This document shows, one piece after another, positions 9,401 through 17,611 of a stretch of 64,000 nt of DNA. Under the pieces are notes generated by a model. It was not told where the DNA came from, searched no databases, and saw only the letters and a program-made list of their open reading frames with translations. Location: contig NZ_CP017279.1 of NCBI RefSeq assembly GCF_001750725.1, positions 1,674,001 through 1,738,000 of the forward strand. Direction: 5' to 3'. Origin of the DNA: Enterobacter ludwigii. GTDB taxonomy: Bacteria; Pseudomonadota; Gammaproteobacteria; Enterobacterales; Enterobacteriaceae. A program made the translations under genes and the position numbers. Each line of letters starts with the position of its first letter. Position 1 is the stretch's first letter.

Positions 9401-9976
9401 TTACGAGCCAGACTGGTTAAGCCGCACAACCAGATAGATACAGGTTTCATTCGTCTCATTAATGAACCGGCAGTCGTTGGGCGGCCCCAGTTCCAGGCAA
9501 TCACCGGCGTGCATTTCATGACGGGTATCGCCCTCCTGGAAAACCAGTTCGCCAGACTGCAGCCAGATAAGCTGGCGCGCCAGCGCATACGACGAGGCGG
9601 GCATAGGGACATCGCTTCCCGCCGGCAGCTCAACCTGAACAAGATCGATGGGCAGATCGGTGCGGGGTGACACGTGGCGGCGGAGATAGTGTGTCTGAGG
9701 GTCACGCCAGACGGGCTGGTTTTCCAGACGCAGCAGCTTTCCTTCCTGCATTTCGGCTCTGGCGATCAGCGTTGACATGCTGATGCCAAACGCGCCGGAT
9801 AACCGCGCGAGCAAGGTCGCCGTCGGGCTGCTGTCCCCGCGCTCTATCTTGTGGATCATGGCGCGCGAGACGCCGGCCCGGTCAGCAAGCTCGCTTAATG
9901 ACCATCCTCGCGACTCGCGTTCAAGGCGAATTCGCGCGCTAATCCTTTGATTCATTGTGTCTGCCATAGTATTCAT
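9401..9976 (-). CDS. XRE-family regulator with C-terminal cupin domain
   Basis: A transcriptional regulator of 191 residues. Residues about 10-68 form a lambda-repressor-like helix-turn-helix (WSLSELADRAGVSRAMIHKI ERGDSSPT). The C-terminal half is a small cupin barrel (QSGELVFQEGDTRHEMHAGDCLELGPP) that probably senses a small ligand. It is divergent from mnaT-ydcZ and is not present at this spot in E. coli K-12. The region between contains an inverted repeat and a repeated 11-base element, which suggests that it regulates itself and mnaT-ydcZ. No good ribosome binding site precedes the ATG at 9976; starts at 9967 or 9955 are possible. The ligand is unknown. Confidence 0.85.
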   Translation of the reverse strand: MNTMADTMNQRISARIRLERESRGWSLSELADRAGVSRAMIHKIERGDSSPTATLLARLSGAFGISMSTLIARAEMQEGKLLRLENQPVWRDPQTHYLRRHVSPRTDLPIDLVQVELPAGSDVPMPASSYALARQLIWLQSGELVFQEGDTRHEMHAGDCLELGPPNDCRFINETNETCIYLVVRLNQSGS

Positions 9977-9980
9977 GACG

Positions 9981-9998
9981 TCATACTATAGTGTATGA
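9981..9998. promoter_or_regulatory. Candidate operator of the XRE-cupin regulator
   Basis: TCATAC-TATAGT-GTATGA is a perfect inverted repeat with six-base half sites, immediately upstream of the regulator start. Its core ATACTATAGTG (9983-9993) recurs exactly at 10092-10102, ahead of mnaT. Confidence 0.55.
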
Positions 9999-10091
9999 AC
10001 GGCATTTCAACGCGGTTTTGATAACAAAAAAATCTGGCTTATGTCATAGCCATCCGTCTGTACAGTTGTGTAATATCGTACTCATAACGTA

Positions 10092-10102
10092 ATACTATAG
10101 TG
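10092..10102 (+). promoter_or_regulatory. Second copy of the 11-base operator core, upstream of mnaT
   Basis: ATACTATAGTG repeats the core of the inverted repeat at 9981-9998, in the same orientation, 25 bases before the mnaT start. It is a likely second binding site for the divergently encoded regulator. Confidence 0.45.
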
Positions 10103-10126
10103 AACAACACACTCAGAGGTTCAAAC

Positions 10127-10645
10127 ATGATCGTTCGTCATGCCTGCAAAGAAGACTGCACCGCTATTGGGGAGATTTACAACCACGCGGTGCTGCATAC
10201 TGCCGCGATCTGGAATGATAAAACCGTCGATACGGATAACCGCATTGCCTGGTTTGAGGCGCGTGCCCTCGCAGGCTACCCGGTGCTGGTGAGTGAAGAG
10301 AATGGCGTTATCACCGGCTACGCCTCGTTTGGCGACTGGCGCGCCTTTGACGGTTTCCGGCATACGGTAGAGCATTCTGTCTACGTTCATCCGGATCATC
10401 AGGGCAAAGGTATTGGCCGCACGCTGATGAACGCGCTGATTATTGAAGCGCGGACCCTCGGCAAACACGTCATGGTGGCGGGCATTGAGGCGCAAAACCA
10501 GGCCTCTATTCATCTTCATGAGACGCTCGGTTTTGTGACCACCGGCCAGATGCCGCAGGTGGGCACCAAGTTTGGCCGCTGGCTGGATCTGACCTTTATG
10601 CAGTTGCAGCTTGATGAGCGCAGCGATCCGGACGCTATCTCATGA
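10127..10645 (+). CDS. mnaT: L-amino acid N-acyltransferase MnaT (GNAT family)
   Basis: A GNAT-fold acetyltransferase of 172 residues, nearly identical in layout to E. coli MnaT (YncA). In E. coli it acetylates methionine derivatives such as methionine sulfone and phosphinothricin-like compounds. The acetyl-CoA loop is VHPDHQGKGIGRTLM (about residues 85-100). The ATG at 10127 has AGAGG nine bases upstream and gives the E. coli N-terminus; an in-frame GTG at 10100 falls inside the putative operator. Its stop overlaps the ydcZ start by four bases (ATGA), so the two are translationally coupled. Confidence 0.95.
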   Translation: MIVRHACKEDCTAIGEIYNHAVLHTAAIWNDKTVDTDNRIAWFEARALAGYPVLVSEENGVITGYASFGDWRAFDGFRHTVEHSVYVHPDHQGKGIGRTLMNALIIEARTLGKHVMVAGIEAQNQASIHLHETLGFVTTGQMPQVGTKFGRWLDLTFMQLQLDERSDPDAIS

Positions 10646-11091
10646 ATCAGTCTCTGACGCTGGCTTTTCTGGTGGCGGCGGGAATTGGCCTGGTGGTGCA
10701 AAACACCTTAATGGTGCGCATCACTCAGTCCTCCTCGACCATTCTTATCGCGATGCTGCTGAATTCGCTGGTTGGCATTGTGCTGTTTGTCAGCATTCTG
10801 CTGCTAAAACAGGGCTTCGCCGGATTTAGCGAGCTGGCCTCAACGATCCGCTGGTGGACGTTGATCCCGGGGCTGTTAGGGTCGTTTTTTGTTTTTGCCA
10901 GTATCAGCGGCTATCAAAATGTTGGCGCAGCGACAACCATCGCCGTGCTGGTGGCAAGCCAGTTGATTGGCGGGCTGGTGATGGATGTACTCAGAAGCAA
11001 TGGCATCCCCTTGCGCGCGCTGATTGGCCCGGTGTGCGGTGCCGTAATGCTGGTGGTCGGGGCGTGGCTGGTCGCGAGACGCCAGTTCTGA
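10642..11091 (+). CDS. ydcZ: YdcZ, DMT-like inner membrane protein (DUF606)
   Basis: A 149-residue inner membrane protein, the same length as E. coli YdcZ, with five predicted hydrophobic segments. It belongs to DUF606 in the drug/metabolite transporter superfamily, half-size members that probably act as dimers. The start overlaps the mnaT stop in an ATGA, so it may export or import a substrate related to the acyltransferase; that is inference. It converges with ydcY 14 bases downstream. Confidence 0.93.
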   Translation: MNQSLTLAFLVAAGIGLVVQNTLMVRITQSSSTILIAMLLNSLVGIVLFVSILLLKQGFAGFSELASTIRWWTLIPGLLGSFFVFASISGYQNVGAATTIAVLVASQLIGGLVMDVLRSNGIPLRALIGPVCGAVMLVVGAWLVARRQF

Positions 11092-11105
11092 CCCCCGGCT
11101 TACCG

Positions 11106-11339
11106 CTACAGAATCGTACCGCCTTTGGTCAGCAATTCCTGACGGGCGTCCATCTCTTCTTTATGTTGCTTACCATGATGTGCAATCGCGGTACGCAGAC
11201 GCTGCTGCTGACTGTAGCGATCTTCACGGCTTAACGCTGCGTCGTCGCTCAGTTCGATCAGCAGTTCATTCATTCGGCTAATCACTCCCTCTTCGATGGC
11301 GGTATCGACACGGGCGATAACTTCATTTAAATGTGACAT
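11106..11339 (-). CDS. ydcY: YdcY, conserved small protein (DUF2526)
   Basis: A 77-residue soluble, charged, helical protein matching E. coli YdcY across its whole length (HLNEVIARVD, DRYSQQQRLRTAIAHHG, LTKGGTIL at the end). Function is unknown. The ATG at 11339 follows AAGGAG at ideal spacing. It is transcribed toward ydcZ, with little room for a separate terminator. Confidence 0.93.
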   Translation of the reverse strand: MSHLNEVIARVDTAIEEGVISRMNELLIELSDDAALSREDRYSQQQRLRTAIAHHGKQHKEEMDARQELLTKGGTIL

Positions 11340-11358
11340 TGTCACTCCTTGTCAGATG

Positions 11359-11383
11359 CCCGGCAGGCGCGGTGCCTGCCGGG
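11359..11383. repeat. Perfect inverted repeat between the DppA-like gene and ydcY
   Basis: CCCGGCAGGC and GCCTGCCGGG separated by GCGGT form a very stable hairpin. It lies just after the stop of the minus-strand DppA-like gene, but no T run follows on that strand. It may protect the 3' end or be a weak or factor-dependent terminator. Confidence 0.6.
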
Positions 11384-11390
11384 AAAAATG

Positions 11391-12989
11391 TCAGTTCAGT
11401 TTCGCTTTGGAGAAATCGCTGCCCATCAGGCTCACGCTGTACCCCGTTACGTTGCTGCGGGTGGCGTAGAACGTTTTGCCGTTCGCCAGCGCAATCCACG
11501 GTGCCTGAGCATAGAAGATCTCCTGCGCCTGGCTGTAGAGTTTCGCACGCTCACCCGGGTTGCTGGTCAGTTTGGCTTTCTTGACCAGATCATCATACCC
11601 CTTATCGCACCAGCGCGCGGCGTTCGATCCGGTTTTGATGCTGTCGCATCCCAGCAGTACATCAGCAAAGTTATCCGGGTCGCCGTTATCGGACATCCAG
11701 CCAAACAGCGCGGAATCATGCTCCCCTTTACGCATACCGGAGAGATACTCGCCCCACTCGTAAGAGACAATTTTGGCCTTCACGCCGACTTTTGCCCAGT
11801 CGCTCTGGATCATCTCCGCAATACGCTTCGAGTTAGGGTTATACGGACGCTGCACAGGCATTGACCACAGCGTCACGTCCGCGCCCTTCTCCAGACCGGC
11901 CTGTTTCAACAAAGCTTTCGCTTTTTCAGGATCGTAGCTGTAGTCCTTCAGATCGTTATTAAAGCCCAGCATATTCGGCGGAATGGGTGATTTCGCCACC
12001 GTACCGGAACCCATAAAGACCGCATTCACGATGGATTTTTTGTCCGTCGCATAGTTCAGGGCCTGACGCACCAGCACGTTATCAAACGGTTTTTTCTCGG
12101 TATTGAACGCCAGATACCCCACGTTCAACGCCTCCACGGCGTGCAGCTTCAGGTCTTTATTTTTGTTAATAACATCAAACTGAACCGGTGACGGCGCAGG
12201 AATAATCTGACATTCGTTGGTCTGCAGCTTCGCCAGACGCGTTTCTACGTTTGGCGTGATGGAGAAAATAAGGTGTTTCGTCGGAACCGCACCTTCCCAG
12301 TAGTTCGGGTTAGCGACGTAGCGGATCAGCGAATCCACTTTGTACTGCTGCAGAACGTATGGCCCGGTACCAATCGGCCAGGTATCGACATTCTCAGGCG
12401 CCCCTTTTTTCAGCATCGCGTCAGCGTATTCAGCGGAAAGAATAGAGGCGAAATCCATCCCCCAGTCAGCAAGGAAAGCGGCGTTTGGTTCGCTCAGCGT
12501 AAACTGCACGTGATAATCATCAACCTTTTTGACGTCCTGAATCAGCTTGTCCAGGCCTACGTCATTAAAGTATTCGTAATTACCTTGCGAGACATTGTGA
12601 TAAGGATGCTTAGGATCTTTCTGACGCATGACGGAAAAAATAACGTCATCCGCATTAAAATCACGGGTCGGCTTGAAGTATTTATTGCTGTTGAACTTGA
12701 CCCCTTTACGCAGCGTAAAGGTATAAGTCTTACCGTCCGGGGAAATTGTCCAGGACTCTGCCAGCGACGGTACCGGGGTGTTTTTCACCGGGTCGAAATT
12801 GATCAGGCGGTTATACAGGACCTGAGAGCTGGCCACGAATGACGGGCCTGAGCTGGCGATCTGCGGGTTGAAAGACTCCGGTGATGCTTCAGAGCAATAA
12901 ATGATGGTGTCATTATTCGCCGCCCATGCGGCACCTGCTGGTAAGAGAGTGCTCAGCGCGAGGGCGAGCAGCGTTTTCCCTGTAGACAT
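11391..12989 (-). CDS. DppA-like dipeptide/oligopeptide-binding protein (SBP family 5)
   Basis: A periplasmic solute-binding protein of 532 residues. It has a signal peptide (TLLALALSTLLPAGAAWA) and then the family-5 fold (YCSEASPESFNPQ, LRKGVKF, NADDVIFSVMRQKDP, WPIGTGPY, MPVQRPYNPNSKRIAEMIQ). It resembles DppA more than OppA or MppA, including the GTGPY and WAMPVQRPYNPN-like stretches, but is clearly a paralogue. No permease or ATPase genes adjoin, so it probably delivers peptides (or a peptide-like ligand) to a DppBCDF-type transporter encoded elsewhere. The ATG at 12989 starts the signal peptide and has CAGGG upstream. It is absent from this place in E. coli. The 280 bases to srfA hold divergent promoters, but I see no clear operator. 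Confidence 0.9.
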   Translation of the reverse strand: MSTGKTLLALALSTLLPAGAAWAANNDTIIYCSEASPESFNPQIASSGPSFVASSQVLYNRLINFDPVKNTPVPSLAESWTISPDGKTYTFTLRKGVKFNSNKYFKPTRDFNADDVIFSVMRQKDPKHPYHNVSQGNYEYFNDVGLDKLIQDVKKVDDYHVQFTLSEPNAAFLADWGMDFASILSAEYADAMLKKGAPENVDTWPIGTGPYVLQQYKVDSLIRYVANPNYWEGAVPTKHLIFSITPNVETRLAKLQTNECQIIPAPSPVQFDVINKNKDLKLHAVEALNVGYLAFNTEKKPFDNVLVRQALNYATDKKSIVNAVFMGSGTVAKSPIPPNMLGFNNDLKDYSYDPEKAKALLKQAGLEKGADVTLWSMPVQRPYNPNSKRIAEMIQSDWAKVGVKAKIVSYEWGEYLSGMRKGEHDSALFGWMSDNGDPDNFADVLLGCDSIKTGSNAARWCDKGYDDLVKKAKLTSNPGERAKLYSQAQEIFYAQAPWIALANGKTFYATRSNVTGYSVSLMGSDFSKAKLN

Positions 12990-13272
12990 GGTTATAACCC
13001 TGGCAGTTTTATTATATTGGACTGTAATAACAGCACAGCCGCTATAACCTGGCAAATAACGAATCACTATCAGGTTATTCTAAAGCAACGTTTTCCGCTG
13101 GTTTTACAGCCAGTGCGCCAGAGGTTGATTTGCCTTAAGTGCCATTATTCGTCAAGCACAACCGCACCTTTCTATGCCACAAGAAATCGTCCCTTTTGGC
13201 GTCTCTTCCTCCGTTTGGTTGCTTCCCGATTTCGTTAAAGTAACGGTGTGAAGAAGTATATGGGATCAAATC

Positions 13273-14625
13273 GTGGCAAAAACTCTTTTACGCAGCGGTA
13301 ATCTGGATGACTTTCAGGCCGTTGGCGGCGGCGGACAAGCCGTTTTTGAATCAGCGTTACAAATCCGGGAAGCGCTCCGGTTACGCAAACAACAGGCGAT
13401 TGTCGACTGTCTGGCTATTCCGCAGGTCAATGATGGTGGCGACCGTGTCGACTGGTATTCGCCGGTCGACGGTTGCGTAACCAGCTGGAAAGCGGCGAAC
13501 GAAGACGATCGTTATCGCGCCCTTCGCTATCTGGAAAATACGCTGGCCAGCGTTGAATCGCTGAGTAAGAAGTGCCTGCAGTCGCCAAAAACAGCGCAAC
13601 AGCTTTTCGGCTCCCTGCTGTCGAAAGCATTTCAGTTTCCCGGCGAAAATTTCCTTTTCCTGGTTGATGGAAAGCCGGTCATAAGCTTCTGGGGGTTTGT
13701 AAATCTCAATGAGAATGCGCGTGACGACGTACTCGACTGTTTACGCGAATCGCTGATCCCTGAGCCAGCCCCGATTGTCATTGAAGACCCTGAACCCGAG
13801 CCGGAACCGACCCCAGTCCTGACCTTTGAACAGGCCGATGAGCCGCTGATCGCCCCGGCCACGGTGGTACGCATCACGCCGGACGAACTGTATACGCCTG
13901 AACCTGCACCGGTCACTTTGCCACCTGTGGAAGAACCCGAGCCAGAGCCTGCGATCGTAGCCAAAAAACGCCGCGTTCCCCTGTGGACGCTTCCGGTTGC
14001 CGCCGTGATCGTTGCCGCGATTGCCACCCCGTTGCTGTGGCCAAAACAGGCCCCTTCTGCCGAGCCAGTGGCTGTCGTTGCCCCTGAACCTGTCGCCATT
14101 GCGCCAAAGCCGATTAAAGCCGTTGAGCCACTGCCGATGAAATTACCGCTGCATCAGGCAGAGGTGGTCGCGAGCAAAGAAAAAGAACCGGCTCCCGTTG
14201 CCGCCCCAGCACCTGCACCGGTTGTGATTGCGGCGATCCCGAAAGACGCCATGGTCATGGAAGCAAACCAGGTGAAAGCGGGGTCGACGCGTTTTCTGAA
14301 CGGAACATGGCGTGCGATCCTCGACGTGAAAGATCCGATTACCGGCAAACCACCGTCGCTGCGCTATCAGATCCAGAACAATAAAGGCTTCGCTCGTGTT
14401 GTTCACGGTGACAATGTTGTCTGCCGCGTGGAGGTTTTCTCCGGGCTGCACAGCAATGGTGAACTGATGATCAAGAGTCGCGGTAATGCCCGCTGCACAG
14501 ACGGTTCACGCTACCCGATGCCGGAAGTTGCCTGCAAAGCAGGTACCAGCGATGTCGCTGAATGTAATGCCCGTTATGATGCCAAAACCGTCGTTCCACT
14601 GACGTTCAAGAAAGCAGGTGCCTGA
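13273..14625 (+). CDS. srfA: SrfA, membrane-anchored component of the SrfABC operon
   Basis: A 450-residue protein matching Salmonella SrfA. The N-terminal 155 residues form a soluble domain (GNLDDFQAVGGGGQAVFESA). A proline/glutamate-rich linker (EPEPEPTPV, EEPEPEP) leads to one transmembrane segment after the basic KKRRVP at about residues 232-257. A second proline-rich linker and a C-terminal domain with four cysteines follow. That topology suggests a cytoplasmic N-terminus and an oxidised periplasmic C-terminus. The start is GTG at 13273 (GTGGCAAAAACT) by homology. It is the first of three tightly spaced genes. srfA was named as an SsrB-regulated factor in Salmonella, yet srfABC is found in many non-pathogens; the molecular function is unknown. 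Confidence 0.88.
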   Translation: MAKTLLRSGNLDDFQAVGGGGQAVFESALQIREALRLRKQQAIVDCLAIPQVNDGGDRVDWYSPVDGCVTSWKAANEDDRYRALRYLENTLASVESLSKKCLQSPKTAQQLFGSLLSKAFQFPGENFLFLVDGKPVISFWGFVNLNENARDDVLDCLRESLIPEPAPIVIEDPEPEPEPTPVLTFEQADEPLIAPATVVRITPDELYTPEPAPVTLPPVEEPEPEPAIVAKKRRVPLWTLPVAAVIVAAIATPLLWPKQAPSAEPVAVVAPEPVAIAPKPIKAVEPLPMKLPLHQAEVVASKEKEPAPVAAPAPAPVVIAAIPKDAMVMEANQVKAGSTRFLNGTWRAILDVKDPITGKPPSLRYQIQNNKGFARVVHGDNVVCRVEVFSGLHSNGELMIKSRGNARCTDGSRYPMPEVACKAGTSDVAECNARYDAKTVVPLTFKKAGA

Positions 14626-14629
14626 CCCT

Positions 14630-17611
14630 ATGCTGGTAAATCTTTGCGACTATAAACAGAGCGTCACGCTTATTGCCAACAGCGGCGTGCAATTCCTCGA
14701 TTTTGGCCTGACTCCGCAGGACACCGCCAGCAACGGGCGCTTCGTACGTAAAACCGCCAACGGTCCGCTTCTGCGTCTCGATTTCGATCTCGTCAACGGG
14801 CGTTACACGCTGCCGGGATTGAACGGCGGACAGCCTGAAGTGGTGAAACCGGAAACCACGATCCCACTGCATCAGTCTCTGACGGTGCTGGATGGCGTCT
14901 GGCTCCCCATTCCCTTCCTGCGCTTCAATCCGCCACGTACCTTTGTTGACGGGCCGGATAACTGGGCGCGTGTCCAGGTGCGTAAACTTGAAACGCCTGA
15001 TGCAGCAGGCAATACGCACCGCGTCACGCTCGCTCTCGACAGCCAGATTGCAGAGCATGCTACTGCCGCGCTGTCCCCGGTTGAAAATGACATTCTCAAC
15101 GGCACCCGTTTCGGACTGGCATGGCGTGACGATGAGGTGGAAAGCTTCCTCGACCAGACCTGGATTGACGGCTGGCTGCGCGAGGCGTTTACCCACTATG
15201 CGACCGACGTTGAAAACCGCGCGGAACGCGACCTGCAGCAGGCAATGCGCAGCTTTGAGTACCAGGCACACTGGCTCAACCTGCTGTCCATGCTCGGTGA
15301 ACAGCTTACCGTGCCGGAAGTGAAATTTGTCACCCATACCCTCAGTACGCCGGCTATTCCGGTCGACCTGATCCTCGACGTCGGGAATACCCATACCTGC
15401 GGCGTTATTATTGAAGATCACGGTGATGCGAACGACGGTCTGCGCCAGACGGCCGAACTGCAGGTGCGCTCGTTAAGCGAGCCACAGTTCCTCAATGAAC
15501 CGCTGTTTACCAGTCGTCTGGAGTTTTCAGAAGCGCGTTTTGGCAAGCAGCACTTCTCGGTGGAGAGTGGGCGTGAAGATGCCTTCGTCTGGCCGTCTAT
15601 TGTCCGCGTGGGCGATGAAGCCCGCAAACTGGCTACGCGCCGTCTGGGCACGGAAGGTAACAGCGGTATCTCCAGCCCGCGTCGCTACCTGTGGGATGAA
15701 ACCCCGGTGGTCCAGGACTGGCGCTTTAGCCAGATGAACAGCAAAACCCAGCGCGAACCGCTGGCGACCGCGTTCCCGCTGATGAACCTGATGAACGATG
15801 ACGGTGAACCACTCTTTACGCTGCCGCAGGACGAGCGACTGCCGGTCTTCTCCCCGCAGTACAGCCGCAGCACGCTGATGACGCATATGCTGTGCGAACT
15901 GCTGGCACAGGCGCTGGGGCAGATCAACAGCGTTGCCACGCGCCTGCGTCTGGGCTTTCCGGCCTCGCCACGCCAGCTGCGTACGCTGATCCTGACCCTG
16001 CCCTCGGCGATGCCGAAGCAGGAACGCGAGATCTTCCGTCGCCGCATGTTCGAGGCGATCGCTATCGTCTGGAAAGCGATGGGCTGGCACCCGCAGGACG
16101 ACGATTTTGCCACCCGTAAGCACCAGGAAAAAAGCGTGGTGCCGGTACCTGCAATCCAGATGGAGTGGGACGAGGCCAGCTGTGGTCAACTGGTGTGGCT
16201 GTACAACGAAGCGATCTCACATTTTGGTGGTCAGACGGAAGCGTTCTTCGCCTCCCTCGCCCGCCCGGATCGTGAACCTGAACCGGGCGTGCAGCCGGGG
16301 CGCTCGCTGCGTGTCGCCTCTATCGACATTGGCGGCGGCACAACCGACATGGCGATCACCCATTATCAGTTGGATGACGGCTCCGGTAACAACGTCAAAA
16401 TCACGCCGCAGCTGCTGTTCCGTGAAGGGTTTAAAGTGGCCGGCGACGACACCCTGCTGGACGTCATCCAGCGCTATGTGTTACCCGCCCTGCAAACCCA
16501 GCTGCAGAAGTCCGGCATTGCCGATGCCTCTCTGCTGATGGCCTCGCTGTTTGGTGACTCAGGACGTATCGATACTCAGGCGGTATTGCGCCAGCAAACG
16601 GCGCTTCAGCTCTTTATGCCGATTGGTCACGCCATCCTTGCCGCGTGGGAATCCAGCGACATCGACGATCCGCTGGCAGGCTTGCATGCCACCTTTGGCG
16701 ATCTGCTGTCGCAAAAACCGACCCGCAACGTGATGAATTATCTGCAACAGGCCGTCGATCATGCCTTGCCGGCAGGTTCAGAAGCCTTCGATCTGTTTGC
16801 CGTTCCGCTGCACGTGAATTTCCGTGAAATGCAGGATGCGATGCTGGCAGGCCAGTTCACGCTGGCGTCACCCCTGCATGCGGTGTGCGAGGCCATTTCA
16901 CATTACAGCTGCGATATTCTGCTGATCACGGGGCGTCCGGGCTGCCTGCCTGGCGTTCAGGCGCTTATTCGCCACCTGCAGCCGGTGCCGGTTAATCGCA
17001 TCGTCTGGCTGGATAAATACCAGGTTCATGAATGGTACCCGTTCAGCCAGCAAGGACGCATTGGTAATCCAAAATCGACCGCCGCCGTCGGCGCGATGCT
17101 TTGCAGCCTGGCGCTAGACCTGCGACTGCCGCGCTTTAACTTTAAAGCCGCGGATATCGGTGCATATTCAACGGTTCGCTATCTGGGCGTCCTGGATAAC
17201 ACCGTAAACACCCTGCGTGAAGAAAACGTCTGGTATCAGGATATCGACCTGGATAAACCGGGTGCGAAACTCGACGCCCGTCTGCACTTCCCCCTGCGCG
17301 GAAATGTGACGCTCGGTTTCCGCCAGCTGGCGAACGCGCGCTGGCCGGCAACGCCGCTCTATACGCTTAGCATCAACTCGGCCGAACTGGCCAAAGCGAT
17401 TGCGGGTGACGGCGTGCTGAACGTGCGGCTCAAACTTTGTGGCGGCAATAAGCATGAAGGGCCTGAATCCTTCGCGCTGAGCGATGCCTGGTTGCAGGAC
17501 GGGACGCCGGTTCCGCCTGATGCTTTAACCTTCAAACTGAATACTCTGGCCGATCGCCGTCATAGCGGCAGCCACTACTGGATCGACAGCGGGAGCGTAT
17601 ACCTGAAATGA
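14630..17611 (+). CDS. srfB: SrfB, large actin/Hsp70-fold ATPase-like protein
   Basis: A 993-residue protein of the SrfB family. Sequence motifs point to an actin/Hsp70-type nucleotide-binding fold. A phosphate-1-like loop (LDVGNTHTCG) lies near residue 248, a phosphate-2-like loop (IDIGGGTTDMAI) near 564, and an adenosine-like motif (LITGRPGCLPGVQ) near 764. No signal peptide or membrane segment is seen, so it is probably cytoplasmic. The ATG at 14630 begins four bases after the srfA stop and has GCAGGTG upstream; an in-frame GTG at 14618 would overlap srfA. The 3' end overlaps srfC by four bases (ATGA). The ATPase activity is inferred from motifs; the biological role is not established. Confidence 0.9.
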   Translation: MLVNLCDYKQSVTLIANSGVQFLDFGLTPQDTASNGRFVRKTANGPLLRLDFDLVNGRYTLPGLNGGQPEVVKPETTIPLHQSLTVLDGVWLPIPFLRFNPPRTFVDGPDNWARVQVRKLETPDAAGNTHRVTLALDSQIAEHATAALSPVENDILNGTRFGLAWRDDEVESFLDQTWIDGWLREAFTHYATDVENRAERDLQQAMRSFEYQAHWLNLLSMLGEQLTVPEVKFVTHTLSTPAIPVDLILDVGNTHTCGVIIEDHGDANDGLRQTAELQVRSLSEPQFLNEPLFTSRLEFSEARFGKQHFSVESGREDAFVWPSIVRVGDEARKLATRRLGTEGNSGISSPRRYLWDETPVVQDWRFSQMNSKTQREPLATAFPLMNLMNDDGEPLFTLPQDERLPVFSPQYSRSTLMTHMLCELLAQALGQINSVATRLRLGFPASPRQLRTLILTLPSAMPKQEREIFRRRMFEAIAIVWKAMGWHPQDDDFATRKHQEKSVVPVPAIQMEWDEASCGQLVWLYNEAISHFGGQTEAFFASLARPDREPEPGVQPGRSLRVASIDIGGGTTDMAITHYQLDDGSGNNVKITPQLLFREGFKVAGDDTLLDVIQRYVLPALQTQLQKSGIADASLLMASLFGDSGRIDTQAVLRQQTALQLFMPIGHAILAAWESSDIDDPLAGLHATFGDLLSQKPTRNVMNYLQQAVDHALPAGSEAFDLFAVPLHVNFREMQDAMLAGQFTLASPLHAVCEAISHYSCDILLITGRPGCLPGVQALIRHLQPVPVNRIVWLDKYQVHEWYPFSQQGRIGNPKSTAAVGAMLCSLALDLRLPRFNFKAADIGAYSTVRYLGVLDNTVNTLREENVWYQDIDLDKPGAKLDARLHFPLRGNVTLGFRQLANARWPATPLYTLSINSAELAKAIAGDGVLNVRLKLCGGNKHEGPESFALSDAWLQDGTPVPPDALTFKLNTLADRRHSGSHYWIDSGSVYLK

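Noticed and set aside
13632..14099. Serine/glycine-rich frame opposite srfA
   Set aside because: It comes from the proline/glutamate-rich linker of srfA read backwards; low complexity and no ribosome binding site.
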